A stretch of 64,000 nucleotides of DNA, from the NCBI RefSeq assembly GCF_000272475.1, contig NZ_AKFJ01000017.1, positions 62,001 to 126,000 of the forward strand, in the 5' to 3' direction. Positions 18,880-27,413 of the stretch are shown piece after piece. This DNA is from Novosphingobium sp. Rr 2-17 (GTDB lineage Bacteria > Pseudomonadota > Alphaproteobacteria > Sphingomonadales > Sphingomonadaceae). The notes beneath the pieces were generated by a model that was given only the letters and a program-made list of their open reading frames with translations, had not been told where the DNA came from and searched no databases. Made by a program: the position numbers and the translations under genes. How positions within the stretch are numbered: the first letter of the stretch is position 1; every line of letters begins with the position of its first letter.

Positions 18880-19995
18880 ATGACTCGCAATATCTATATC
18901 CGCCCGATCGCCCTCGCGCTCAGTCCGCAGAGCGAGGAGGGCGAGGCCGTGCGGTTGGGCGGCTCGATGGTCTGGGCGAGCCGGTTCGCGCTGATCGTGC
19001 GCGAGGGCACGCGGATCATTTCGCGCGAGCGCGTTGGGTCCGCAGACATGGCGCGAGCGCTCGGCGCGTTGCCGGCTGAGCTTGGCGCGGCGGCAGAGGC
19101 GCAGTGGGCGAATTTGCGCAAGGTTCATGCCCCCCTACAATGTGGTGCGCGCACGGTGCGGTTGGATCAGCCGCAAGTCATGGGCATCCTCAACATGACG
19201 CCCGACAGCTTCTCGGACGGCGGGCGGTTCCTCGACAACGCCCAGATCGCGCAAGACCACGCCGCCGCCATGCTCGAAGCGGGCGCGGCGATCATCGACG
19301 TGGGCGGCGAGTCCACGCGGCCCGGCGCTGCGGCAGTGTCGGAAAGCGATGAACTGAAGCGCGTGGTGCCGATGGTAGAGCGCCTAGCTGCGATTGGGGT
19401 CGCGATCAGCCTGGACACGCGCCGGCCGGCGGTGATGGAGGCGGGGCTTGCAGCGGGCGCGCACATCATCAACGATGTTTCGGCGCTCCGCTATGACCCG
19501 CGCAGCCTGGAATTTGCGGCGGCCTCTGGCGCGCCGGTGGTGCTGATGCATGCGCCTGGCAATGCGGACGACCTCCACGCGGACGGCGACTATGCCGACA
19601 TCGCTCTCGACGTGTTCGATTGGCTGGCGGCGCAGCGCGACGTGGCGCTGGCGGCAGGCATCGCGCCCCATAACATCGTGCTCGATCCCGGCGTCGGCTT
19701 TGGCAAGACGATTGCCCAGAACCTCGCGTTGATGAATGCGCTGGAACTGTTCCACGCGCTGGGCCAGCCGTTGTTGGTGGGGGCGAGCCGCAAGCGGATG
19801 ATCGGTGCGCTTTCCAACGAGGCACCGCCGCACGAGCGGCTGGGCGGCTCGCTCACGCTGGCCTTGCGGGCCATGGACGCCGGCGCCCATATCCTGCGCG
19901 TCCACGACGTGCGCGAAACCGTTCAGGCTGCGCGGGTATGGCGGGGTTTGCGCGATGCGGCGCTGACCGACTTCTCGCAGCTTGCGGAAGGCTGA
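18880..19995 (+). CDS. folP: Dihydropteroate synthase
   Basis: DHPS joins p-aminobenzoate to hydroxymethyldihydropterin in folate synthesis and is the sulfonamide target. The protein is 371 residues, about 95 more than the usual DHPS, because the TIM barrel is preceded by an extra N-terminal region (about 1-95) seen in some alphaproteobacteria. Barrel motifs are VMGILNMTPDSFSDGG, IIDVGGESTRPGA, IINDVSALR, LDPGVGFGKT and VGASRKRMIG. It is probably co-transcribed with ccrM and ends four bases before the convergent regulator gene. Confidence 0.95.
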   Translation: MTRNIYIRPIALALSPQSEEGEAVRLGGSMVWASRFALIVREGTRIISRERVGSADMARALGALPAELGAAAEAQWANLRKVHAPLQCGARTVRLDQPQVMGILNMTPDSFSDGGRFLDNAQIAQDHAAAMLEAGAAIIDVGGESTRPGAAAVSESDELKRVVPMVERLAAIGVAISLDTRRPAVMEAGLAAGAHIINDVSALRYDPRSLEFAAASGAPVVLMHAPGNADDLHADGDYADIALDVFDWLAAQRDVALAAGIAPHNIVLDPGVGFGKTIAQNLALMNALELFHALGQPLLVGASRKRMIGALSNEAPPHERLGGSLTLALRAMDAGAHILRVHDVRETVQAARVWRGLRDAALTDFSQLAEG

Positions 19996-19999
19996 GCCT

Positions 20000-21424
20000 T
20001 CAAGCGGCGTTGTCGATCCCGAGTTCGCTCAACTTGCGGTACAAGGTAGAGCGGCCAATGCCGAGCCGGCGCGCCACTTCGGTCATGCGTCCACGATAGA
20101 GGCCGATAGCGAGCCGGATGACGTCCGCCTCGATCTCTTCCAGCGGGCGCAGATTGCCATCGGGGGTGTAAAGCATCACGCCCGAGCTTTCCTGCATCGG
20201 GTTGCCGGCGACTGTGGATGAACCTGTGCCCAGGATGTTGAGAAGCTGTGGAAAGTCTTCCGAAGTCAGCGCGTCGCCATCGCAGAACACCGCCGCACGG
20301 AACAGCACGGCCTGCAACTGCCGCACGTTGCCGGGCCAATCGTAGGCCGACAACAAGGATAGCGCGCCGTCGGTAATGCCCAGTTTGCGCAAACCCGGCT
20401 GTTCGCCGATCCGGGCGAGGAAATAGCGGGTCAGGCCGGGAATATCGCCGGTGCGGTCGCGCAGCGCGGGCAGCACGATGCGGGTGGCGCTGAGCACCTC
20501 GGCCAGTTCGGGCAGGAACAGCCCTTGTGCGACCAAGTCCTGCAGCGGGATGTTGCTTGCCGCGATTACGCGAACGTCGATGCGGAACGAATGGCGCGCG
20601 CCGATCGGGCGCACATCGGACCGGCGGATCGATTCCAGCAACCGGGTCTGTACGCTTTCCGGCAGTCGATCGACCTCATCGAGAGCGATAGTCGCGCCAT
20701 CGCAATGCTGGAGCGCGCCGACCTGCCGGTCGAAAGCGCCCGGAAACGCGCCTTTCTCGTGCCCGAACAACAGCGATTCGAGCGAGTTGGCCGGGATTCC
20801 CGCGACGCTGACCATGCGCAGCGGCAGTTTGGCGCGCGGCGAGGCGGCGTGCATCGCCCGGATCAGCAGTTCCTTACCCGATCCGCTCTCGCCTTCGATC
20901 AGCACCGGGCCATGGCCGCGCGCTGCCTTGGCGGCGACGGCCAGTGCCTTGCGAAAGTTGGGCGAGGCGCCGATCATCGACTCGAAATCTGGGTTCGACG
21001 GCATCTTTTCCGTCAGCGGCGCCAGTTCGTCGCGCGGGGCTTCGCGGGTGGTGGCGCTGCGCAAGGCGTGCATCAACCGGTCGGGGGCGACAGGCTTGAC
21101 GAGGTAGTCGGTTGCGCCCGCGCGCATGGCCTCCACCGCCAGAAGCGGTGAGGTGCTGGCGGTGAGCATCAGGATCGGCAGCGCCGGGCGGCGCGATTTC
21201 AGCTCTGCGATCAGCGTGCAGGCGTCGTCTCCGGGCACCCACTGGTCCAGGATGATGGCCGAAAGCTGCATGCCCTGGCGGGTGCCGAGCGTGGCGATGG
21301 CGGTTTCCGCATCGCGCACGACAACCGTGCGCCATCCCTCTCGGGAAGCGAGTGCGCTGATGAGGCGGCTTTGTGCAGGCTCATCGTCGATGAGCATCAG
21401 AAGGCGATGATCGAGGTCCGCCAT
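20000..21424 (-). CDS. NtrC-family response regulator with altered GAFTGA loop
   Basis: The 474-residue protein has a receiver domain (acidic pair Asp13-Asp14, phosphoacceptor Asp60 in IILDQW, Lys110), an AAA+ domain (Walker A GESGSGKE at about 178, ALDE at about 247) and a C-terminal Fis-type HTH (RRLGIGRSTLYRKLSELG). The sigma-54 contact loop, normally GAFTGA, reads GAFPGA at 225-230. The ATPase motifs look intact, so it may oligomerise and bind DNA, but activation of sigma-54 is doubtful. No histidine kinase is adjacent. The start at 21424 gives MADLDHRLLMLIDDEP; an upstream ATG at 21478 is unlikely. Confidence 0.9.
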   Translation of the reverse strand: MADLDHRLLMLIDDEPAQSRLISALASREGWRTVVVRDAETAIATLGTRQGMQLSAIILDQWVPGDDACTLIAELKSRRPALPILMLTASTSPLLAVEAMRAGATDYLVKPVAPDRLMHALRSATTREAPRDELAPLTEKMPSNPDFESMIGASPNFRKALAVAAKAARGHGPVLIEGESGSGKELLIRAMHAASPRAKLPLRMVSVAGIPANSLESLLFGHEKGAFPGAFDRQVGALQHCDGATIALDEVDRLPESVQTRLLESIRRSDVRPIGARHSFRIDVRVIAASNIPLQDLVAQGLFLPELAEVLSATRIVLPALRDRTGDIPGLTRYFLARIGEQPGLRKLGITDGALSLLSAYDWPGNVRQLQAVLFRAAVFCDGDALTSEDFPQLLNILGTGSSTVAGNPMQESSGVMLYTPDGNLRPLEEIEADVIRLAIGLYRGRMTEVARRLGIGRSTLYRKLSELGIDNAA

Positions 21425-21537
21425 GATTACGCCGCTGCACCTGCCTCCGGAACACTTGAAACGCCGATCTAGCGGCATTGGGTAAATAGCGGATTAAGCG
21501 TTGCCGCAATCGCGCGTCCGGGATGAGGATGCAACCC

Positions 21538-21573
21538 GGATATGATGCTTTGGCCGGATGTGATGCTTTGGCT
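21538..21573 (+). repeat. Two 18-bp tandem repeats
   Basis: GGATATGATGCTTTGGCC (21538-21555) is followed directly by GGATGTGATGCTTTGGCT (21556-21573), 16 of 18 identical. The pair sits just upstream of the likely promoter of the aa3 oxidase subunit gene. Confidence 0.8.
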
Positions 21574-21589
21574 TGCGCCAGCTTGCCGC

Positions 21590-21618
21590 TTGAGCCGGGG
21601 CGGTCCGCTCGCTAGACT
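21590..21618 (+). promoter_or_regulatory. Candidate housekeeping promoter for the aa3 subunit IV gene
   Basis: TTGAGC (21590-21595) and TAGACT (21613-21618) are separated by 17 bases and match the -35/-10 consensus at four of six positions each. The predicted start near 21625 would give a leader of about 32 bases. Confidence 0.45.
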
Positions 21619-21656
21619 GTGCCATCATAACGCACATGGATTAGGGGATCGACGAA

Positions 21657-21782
21657 ATGGCTTCGGGTAACGACGTAAAAGCGGCCACCGCCACGTATGA
21701 GGCTTTCATCAAGGCAGCGACCTGGGGAACCGGGGTGATCATCGTGATCGTTGCGATCGTTGTCGGCCTCATCGCATCCTGA
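21657..21782 (+). CDS. aa3-type cytochrome c oxidase subunit IV
   Basis: This very short gene encodes 41 residues: MASGNDVKAATATYEAFIKA, then a tryptophan and a single hydrophobic helix of about 20 residues. That pattern, a short amphipathic N-terminus with TYEAFI, and then one membrane span with no tail, is the bacterial aa3 oxidase subunit IV family, which packs against the catalytic subunits in the inner membrane. AGGGG lies about 12 bases upstream of the ATG. No other oxidase subunit gene is in the window, so it is physically separate from its partners here. Confidence 0.85.
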   Translation: MASGNDVKAATATYEAFIKAATWGTGVIIVIVAIVVGLIAS

Positions 21783-22254
21783 TCATTTGAGAGGGGGAGC
21801 CGCGTTTTCGGCGGGGCGCGCGTTTCTCTCAAACGGTAGAGATCGAGGCCGCGCGAAAGCAATCGGTAATTGCTGCCCCCTCTACGAGAATTGAACTGAT
21901 GTTCGCGCCCCACCGACCAGAATGGCGCCGATGAGCATGATCCCCTAACAAACAAACCGGGCCACACGCCGCAGCAGCCTCGCTGCGGCCGCTGGCTGGT
22001 TCTACGCCGATCTGCCCGCATCCAGCTCTCGGACCGGGAACATCGGCCAATCCAATCTCCAGAACTTTAAGAGACCGGGAAACGGGCCTGCGGGTTGGTG
22101 CCTCTGAGCCTCCAACTTCGCCAGTAAGAGCGGCCCTGCGATCGGCTCAGTCGGCACTGATACTGCGCGTTCGAAGCACAGTTTTTTGTGCAATGCCGGC
22201 AGGCACGCTGATGCGTCTCCTACAATTACAATAAAATTAAGGAGAGGCGCCAAC
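21783..22254. other. 472-bp region with no recognisable gene
   Basis: No convincing coding sequence, tRNA or known riboswitch is visible. It holds a TTTGAGAG/CTCTCAAA inverted repeat near its left end, a CCGCAGC/GCTGCGG hairpin at 21969-21988, and near the right end an AT-rich leader with the Shine-Dalgarno AAGGAGAGG of the TonB receptor gene. The lower GC of the last 100 bases fits a promoter. Confidence 0.5.
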
Positions 22255-24759
22255 GTGCTGAAAAAATACTGTCTGCTACTGACGATGACGACATGCGCTA
22301 TCGCTCCAGCGGCCGCCATGGCCAAGAAAGCCTCGGTTGCGCAAGGCGCCATCACGACCGGCGAAGCGACCAAAGTATCGGCCAAGCAACCACCTGCCGA
22401 AGCCGTATTCTCAACCGGCGTCGCCAAAGGGCGCGATCGCCTCGATAGCGCGACCTCGACAAGTTCGCTGCAGGCAGACGATATCCAGAAAATCGGCGCG
22501 CGCTCACTCGCCGAAATCCTTCGCAGCATCCCTGGGATCAGGACTGAGTCCTCAACCGGTGAGGCTAATGGCAGCTACACGATCCGGGGCCTGCCACTCG
22601 CGTCGGGTGGTTCCAAATTCATGCAAATCCAGGAAGACGGCTTGCCCGTCCTCGAGTTCGGCGACTTCTTCAACGTGGCGTCGGACATTTTCATTCGGGC
22701 CGATTCCAACCTCTCAGCGGTCGAGGCGATCCGGGGCGGTTCGGCATCGACGTTTGCGTCGAACTCACCTGGCGGGGTGATCAACCTGATTTCGAAGACC
22801 GGCGAAGTCGAGGGCGGGGCCATCGAACTGACCACAGGCGTCGACTATGACACCAAGCGGCTCGACTTCGACTATGGTGGCAGGATCAGCGACACGCTGC
22901 GTTTTCACCTCGGCGGCTTTTATCGCTCGGGCGAAGGGCAGCGCGACGTTGGCTTCAACGCGTATCAGGGCGGCCAACTGAAGTTCAATATCACCAAGGA
23001 GTTCGACGCCGGCTATATTCGCCTATCGGGCAAATATCTCGACGACCGGGCACCGGCCTATCTGCCCGGGCCAATCCGGATCACGGGCACCGACGCCAAC
23101 CCGACCTTCTCGAGCTTTACGAATTTCGACATTCGCCGGGACTCCGTACAGTCGCGTTACATCACTAGCTTCCCGACGCTCGACGGCAAAAACCAGCCGA
23201 TCAGTGTGCCGATGAGCCAGGGGCTGAGTGGACGCGTGAAGGCCGTCGGACTTGAATCGCAGTTCGATATCTCCGACTGGACCGTCACGGCGAAGGCGCG
23301 GTACTCGAAGATTTCGGGCACCACGATCCGCGACCTTGTCGCGAACATCTACCCGGGCAACGGGCTACCCGCGTCGCTGGGGGCGGGCACCGGCACGCTC
23401 ACGTATGCCAACGGCCCCAATGCGGGCCAGGTCATCACGCCTGCGGACAACATAAACGGTAACGGCCTGATCGCGGCAACATCGCTGTCCAAGATCGACG
23501 TCCGGTCGCTCGACAACTTTACCAGCGACATCCGGGCAACCCGCGTTTTCGATCTCGGCCGGGGCAAGTTCACGTTGACCGGGGGCGTGTACAAGTCGTT
23601 GCAGGACCTCACATCGGACTGGCTCTATTCCAACATCACGCAAGATCTGCACGGCGGCGGCAATTCCGCGTTGATAAACTATACCAATGCGGCCGGCGTG
23701 CTGCAGAGCCAGGACGGTTTTCTGGGCTTCACGCGGTCGGGCAGCACGGGCTTTTTTCGGCGCACCTACGACGTGCAATATGACGTAACGGCCCCTTATG
23801 GCTCGATCAACTACCACATCGGCAAGATCTCCATAGGGGGGAGCATCCGCTACGACATCGGCAAGGTTCGCGGCCAGTTGTTCGGGTACGACCTGGGCGG
23901 CGGACGCGTCGGGACAACGTCGTATGACTTTAACGGCGACGGGGTGATCTCGGTTGCCGAGTCAAAGACCAACATCATACCCCTGACGCGCCCTGCGCCG
24001 GTGAATTACGATTATCATTACCTGAGTTATTCGACGGGCATCAATTTCCGCATCTCAGAGCCGCTCGCCGTGTTCGCACGTTACAGCCGGGGCGCAAGAG
24101 CGAACGCCGACAAAGTCCTGTTCTCGTCAAAGGTCAGCGTCACCGACGGCAGCATGCCCGATTCGGCGGATGGTGCGGACGTCGTCAGGCAAGCCGAAGC
24201 CGGCCTGAAGTTTCGCCGACCGGGGCTGACCTTCAACATCACCGGCTTCATCGCCAAGACCGAAGACACCAACGTCCAGGCCGGTGCCATCACGACCGAT
24301 CGCCGTTATCGCGCTCATGGTGCCGAAGTCGAAGCAGGCATCCAACGCGGACCCGTCAGCATCACCGGCGGCCTCACCTATACCGACGCCGAAATCGTCA
24401 GCGACCGGCTTAACAAGGCCGTCGCCGGGATGGTGCCGCGCCGCCAGCCAAAGCTCATTTATCAGGCAACAACGCAATATGAGAGCGGGCGGATGACGGT
24501 GGGCGCCTATGTCGTGGGCAACACCAGCAGCTTTGCGCAGGATATCAATGCCCTCAAGATCCCCGGCTATGTTCTGGTCAACCCGTTCGTCCAGTATCGC
24601 CCGGTCGAGCGGCTGGAATTCATGGTCAACGTCAACAACGTGTTCGACAAGGTGGCGATCATCGAGATCAGCCAGACGAGCGTTCCCGGCAACGGCGTCG
24701 GCTGGGGACGGGCAGCGAACGGCCGCACGATTTCGGCATCGGCGCGCTACGCCTTCTAG
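22255..24759 (+). CDS. TonB-dependent receptor with EF-hand-like loop
   Basis: This encodes 834 residues starting at a GTG with AAGGAG ten bases upstream. A signal peptide ends AMA at about residue 23. The plug domain follows (IQKIGARSLAEILRSIPGI, YTIRGLPL, VEAIRGGSAS, NSPGGVINL), then a 22-strand-type barrel ending in Phe (SARYAF), the outer-membrane insertion signal. Residues 558-569 (DFNGDGVISVAE) form a complete EF-hand loop in a predicted extracellular loop. It resembles siderophore or carbohydrate receptors, but no substrate, regulator or ABC gene is adjacent. The stop codon lies within a dispersed repeat. Confidence 0.93.
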   Translation: MLKKYCLLLTMTTCAIAPAAAMAKKASVAQGAITTGEATKVSAKQPPAEAVFSTGVAKGRDRLDSATSTSSLQADDIQKIGARSLAEILRSIPGIRTESSTGEANGSYTIRGLPLASGGSKFMQIQEDGLPVLEFGDFFNVASDIFIRADSNLSAVEAIRGGSASTFASNSPGGVINLISKTGEVEGGAIELTTGVDYDTKRLDFDYGGRISDTLRFHLGGFYRSGEGQRDVGFNAYQGGQLKFNITKEFDAGYIRLSGKYLDDRAPAYLPGPIRITGTDANPTFSSFTNFDIRRDSVQSRYITSFPTLDGKNQPISVPMSQGLSGRVKAVGLESQFDISDWTVTAKARYSKISGTTIRDLVANIYPGNGLPASLGAGTGTLTYANGPNAGQVITPADNINGNGLIAATSLSKIDVRSLDNFTSDIRATRVFDLGRGKFTLTGGVYKSLQDLTSDWLYSNITQDLHGGGNSALINYTNAAGVLQSQDGFLGFTRSGSTGFFRRTYDVQYDVTAPYGSINYHIGKISIGGSIRYDIGKVRGQLFGYDLGGGRVGTTSYDFNGDGVISVAESKTNIIPLTRPAPVNYDYHYLSYSTGINFRISEPLAVFARYSRGARANADKVLFSSKVSVTDGSMPDSADGADVVRQAEAGLKFRRPGLTFNITGFIAKTEDTNVQAGAITTDRRYRAHGAEVEAGIQRGPVSITGGLTYTDAEIVSDRLNKAVAGMVPRRQPKLIYQATTQYESGRMTVGAYVVGNTSSFAQDINALKIPGYVLVNPFVQYRPVERLEFMVNVNNVFDKVAIIEISQTSVPGNGVGWGRAANGRTISASARYAF

Positions 24760-24799
24760 AGCAAGTTCCGATCCGATTGCATCGGCTCGGTTGCTCTAG
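24756..24799 (+). repeat. CTAGAGCAA/TTGCTCTAG hairpin repeat
   Basis: CTAGAGCAA (24756-24764) is inverted as TTGCTCTAG (24791-24799), and an inner CCGAT../ATCGG pair extends the stem. The TonB receptor stop codon is inside the first arm. Its first 20 bases recur at 414-433. Confidence 0.75.
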
Positions 24800-24808
24800 C
24801 CTTTTGTT

Positions 24809-24860
24809 TCGCCGCGTTTTCCGAGTCAGGAGGTGATTCCACCTGCTTCGAAAACGCTCT
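24809..24860 (-). repeat. 52-bp palindromic dispersed repeat, copy 1
   Basis: GCGTTTTC (24814-24821) inverts to GAAAACGC (24850-24857), with an inner AGGTG/CACCT stem. The 52 bases match 41906-41957 on the opposite strand at 51 positions. It may act as a terminator after the TonB gene. Confidence 0.85.
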
Positions 24861-24904
24861 AAGACGGGGTCGGCTACATCGACAAACTACTGCAAGATTG
24901 CCAG

Positions 24905-25210
24905 TCACTCGGAGCGTACGGGCAATCTTGCAGCGGGTCCATCGACGAACGGCGGCGGTGCGATCAACCGCCCGGTTCCGGCAATCCGCAGGACTTGGCA
25001 TTTATCCACGCGATGATCGACGGCGCTAAGCACCAAGGGCTTATCCGAAGTCCCCTTTTGCGTCGCGCCGTTACCCTTTTTCGCAGCCGCCGGGGTGACG
25101 ACCGGCTGGCATTCCTTCGCCGGTTCCCGATGGAGAGACGGTGGTTGAGGGGCGGCATTAGCGCTCGTCGCAATGGCACTAAGGGTTAACATGAGCACGA
25201 CGCGCTTCAT
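24905..25210 (-). CDS. Small secreted hypothetical protein
   Basis: This encodes 101 residues with a clear signal peptide (MKRVVLMLTLSAIATSANA). The mature part is short and basic with two Cys (KECQPV and DKCQVL) and has no match I can name. A GGAG lies about ten bases upstream of the ATG at 25210. It lies downstream of parE on the same strand, separated by a perfect palindrome that may control it. Confidence 0.65.
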   Translation of the reverse strand: MKRVVLMLTLSAIATSANAAPQPPSLHREPAKECQPVVTPAAAKKGNGATQKGTSDKPLVLSAVDHRVDKCQVLRIAGTGRLIAPPPFVDGPAARLPVRSE

Positions 25211-25264
25211 TGACCGTCTCCGCTTGCGTGATCCGATCGTACCACAAAGAAAGGCGCTCTGGCA

Positions 25265-25284
25265 GAGCTAACGATCGTTAGCTC
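25265..25284. promoter_or_regulatory. Perfect 20-bp palindrome, candidate operator or hairpin
   Basis: GAGCTAACGA (25265-25274) is followed directly by its exact complement TCGTTAGCTC (25275-25284). It lies between the parE stop at 25303 and the start of the small secreted protein at 25210, both on the minus strand. There is no T tract, so an operator is at least as likely as a terminator. Confidence 0.6.
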
Positions 25285-25302
25285 GCCAGCTCTCCTCGCT
25301 TC

Positions 25303-27312
25303 TTAAGCGTCGATCAGTTCCGGATCGACTTCGCCGGCGCGGTTCTGGATGAACTGGAAGCGGTGCTCGGGGTTGCGGCCCATCAGGCGATCGACGAGTT
25401 CCTTGACCGCGAAGCGCGCTTCGTTGTCTTGCGGTAACGTGATGCGGATGAGCGAGCGGGAATCCGGGCTCATCGTGGTTTCGCGCAATTGCTGCGGGTT
25501 CATTTCGCCCAGGCCCTTGAAGCGGCCAACTTCGACCTTCTTACCCTTGAACGTCGTCGCTTCCAACCGGGCGCGGTGCTCGTCGTCACGCGCATAGGCG
25601 GAAGTCGCGCCCGAGGTCAGGCGATAGAGCGGCGGCTGCGCCAGGTAGAGGTGGCCGCGCCGCACGATGTCGGGCATTTCCTGGAAGAAGAACGTCATCA
25701 GCAACGTGGCGATGTGGGCGCCGTCGACATCGGCGTCGGTCATGATGACCACGCGATCATAGCGCAAGTTGTCGGCGTTGCAGTCTTTGCGCGTGCCGCA
25801 GCCGAGCGCCAGGCCAAGGTCCGCGATTTCCTGGTTGGCGCGGATCTTGTCGGCAGTGGCGCTGGCGACGTTGAGGATCTTGCCCCGGATCGGCAGGATC
25901 GCCTGGGTCTTGCGGTTGCGCGCCTGTTTGGCCGAGCCGCCGGCGCTGTCGCCTTCGACGATGAACAATTCGGTCTCGCCGCTGCCTTCGCCCGAGCAAT
26001 CGGTCAGCTTGCCGGGTAGCCGCAGCTTTCGCGCGTTGGTGGCGGTCTTACGCTTGACCTCGCGCTCGGCCTTGCGGCGCAGGCGGTCGTCCATCCGCTC
26101 GACGATCGATCCGAGCAGCGCTTTGCCGCGATCGAGATTGTCGCTGAGGAAGTGGTCGAAGTGATCGCGCACCGCCGCTTCCACCAGGCGCGCGGCGTCA
26201 GGGCTGGTGAGGCGGTCCTTGGTCTGGCTCTGGAACTGCGGATCGCGCACGAAGACCGACAGCATGACCTCGCTGCCCGTCACCACGTCGTCCGGGGTGA
26301 TGTCCTTGGCTTTCTTGCCTTGCCCGACCAAGTCGGCAAAGGCGCGAATGCCCTTGGTCAAGGCCGCGCGCAGGCCTTGTTCATGGGTGCCGCCATCGGG
26401 CGTCGGGATGGTGTTGCAATACCACGAATACGACCCGTCCGAGTACAACGGCCAGGCAATCGCCCATTCGACGCGACCTTGCTCAGATCCGTCATCGCCG
26501 CGCGGGAAATCCTGGCTGCCGGCAAAGGGCTGGGTGGTGACGCATTCGCGCGTCCCGACTTGCTCAGCCAGGTGATCGGCCAGGCCGCCGGGAAACTGGA
26601 ACGTCGCTTCGGCGGGCACATCGTCGCTGGCGAGCGAGGGCGCGCACTTCCAGCGGATTTCCACGCCTGCGAACAAATACGCCTTCGATCGCACCAGCTT
26701 GAACAGGCGCGCCGGCTTGAACTTCTGGTCGCCGAAAATCTCGATGTCGGGGGTGAAGGTGACGGAAGTGCCGCGCCGGTTGGGCGCTGCTCCTACGCGC
26801 TGGATCGGCCCGAGCGTCTGCCCACGCGAAAATTCCTGCGCGTACAATTCCTTGTTGCGCGCCACTTCGACGCGGGTCTTGATCGACAGCGCGTTGACCA
26901 CCGAAATGCCGACGCCGTGCAGGCCGCCCGAAGTCGCATAGGCCTTGCCCGAAAACTTGCCGCCCGAGTGGAGCGTGGACAGGATCACTTCGAGGGCCGA
27001 CTTGCCGGGGAACTTGGGATGCTCGTCCACCGGGATGCCGCGCCCGTTGTCGGTGATGGTGATCCGCCCGGCAGTGCCCTCCTCGACCTCCAACAAGACT
27101 TCGATGCGGTTGGCGTGGCCGGCGACCGCCTCGTCCATCGCATTGTCGAGCACTTCGGCGGCGAGGTGATGCAGCGCGCGCTCGTCGGTGCCGCCGATGT
27201 ACATGCCGGGGCGGCGCCGGACGGGCTCCAGCCCTTCCAGCACTTCGATTGCGGAACCATCGTAGGTTTCACCGGCAGCGGTGGGGAGCTTGTCGAAAAG
27301 ATCGTCGGCCAT
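25303..27312 (-). CDS. parE: DNA topoisomerase IV subunit B
   Basis: This 669-residue type IIA topoisomerase ATPase subunit has the GHKL motifs (DNAMDEAVAGHAN, TITDNGRGIPVDEHP, GGLHGVGISVVNALS), the transducer, and the TOPRIM domain (FIVEGDSAGGSAKQARNR, later DADVDGAHI). The C-terminus ends HRFQFIQ. The PVDEHPKFPGKSALEVILSTLHSGGKF segment and the lack of the GyrB insert point to ParE rather than GyrB. ATG 27312 gives MADDLFDKLPT. It decatenates daughter chromosomes together with ParC, whose gene is elsewhere. Confidence 0.95.
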   Translation of the reverse strand: MADDLFDKLPTAAGETYDGSAIEVLEGLEPVRRRPGMYIGGTDERALHHLAAEVLDNAMDEAVAGHANRIEVLLEVEEGTAGRITITDNGRGIPVDEHPKFPGKSALEVILSTLHSGGKFSGKAYATSGGLHGVGISVVNALSIKTRVEVARNKELYAQEFSRGQTLGPIQRVGAAPNRRGTSVTFTPDIEIFGDQKFKPARLFKLVRSKAYLFAGVEIRWKCAPSLASDDVPAEATFQFPGGLADHLAEQVGTRECVTTQPFAGSQDFPRGDDGSEQGRVEWAIAWPLYSDGSYSWYCNTIPTPDGGTHEQGLRAALTKGIRAFADLVGQGKKAKDITPDDVVTGSEVMLSVFVRDPQFQSQTKDRLTSPDAARLVEAAVRDHFDHFLSDNLDRGKALLGSIVERMDDRLRRKAEREVKRKTATNARKLRLPGKLTDCSGEGSGETELFIVEGDSAGGSAKQARNRKTQAILPIRGKILNVASATADKIRANQEIADLGLALGCGTRKDCNADNLRYDRVVIMTDADVDGAHIATLLMTFFFQEMPDIVRRGHLYLAQPPLYRLTSGATSAYARDDEHRARLEATTFKGKKVEVGRFKGLGEMNPQQLRETTMSPDSRSLIRITLPQDNEARFAVKELVDRLMGRNPEHRFQFIQNRAGEVDPELIDA

Positions 27313-27413
27313 GGCTGCGACTATGGATGCCACGGATTCAGCGATCAAGCGTCAACATCGGCTTATCCGCAGGCTAATGTTCTTTTTTCGTTCCTTTTGG
27401 GGTCATAGGTGCC

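Noticed and set aside
21783..22254. Cobalamin riboswitch or IS remnant upstream of the TonB receptor
   Set aside because: No B12-box or conserved stems are recognisable, and short frames in the region do not resemble any transposase I know.
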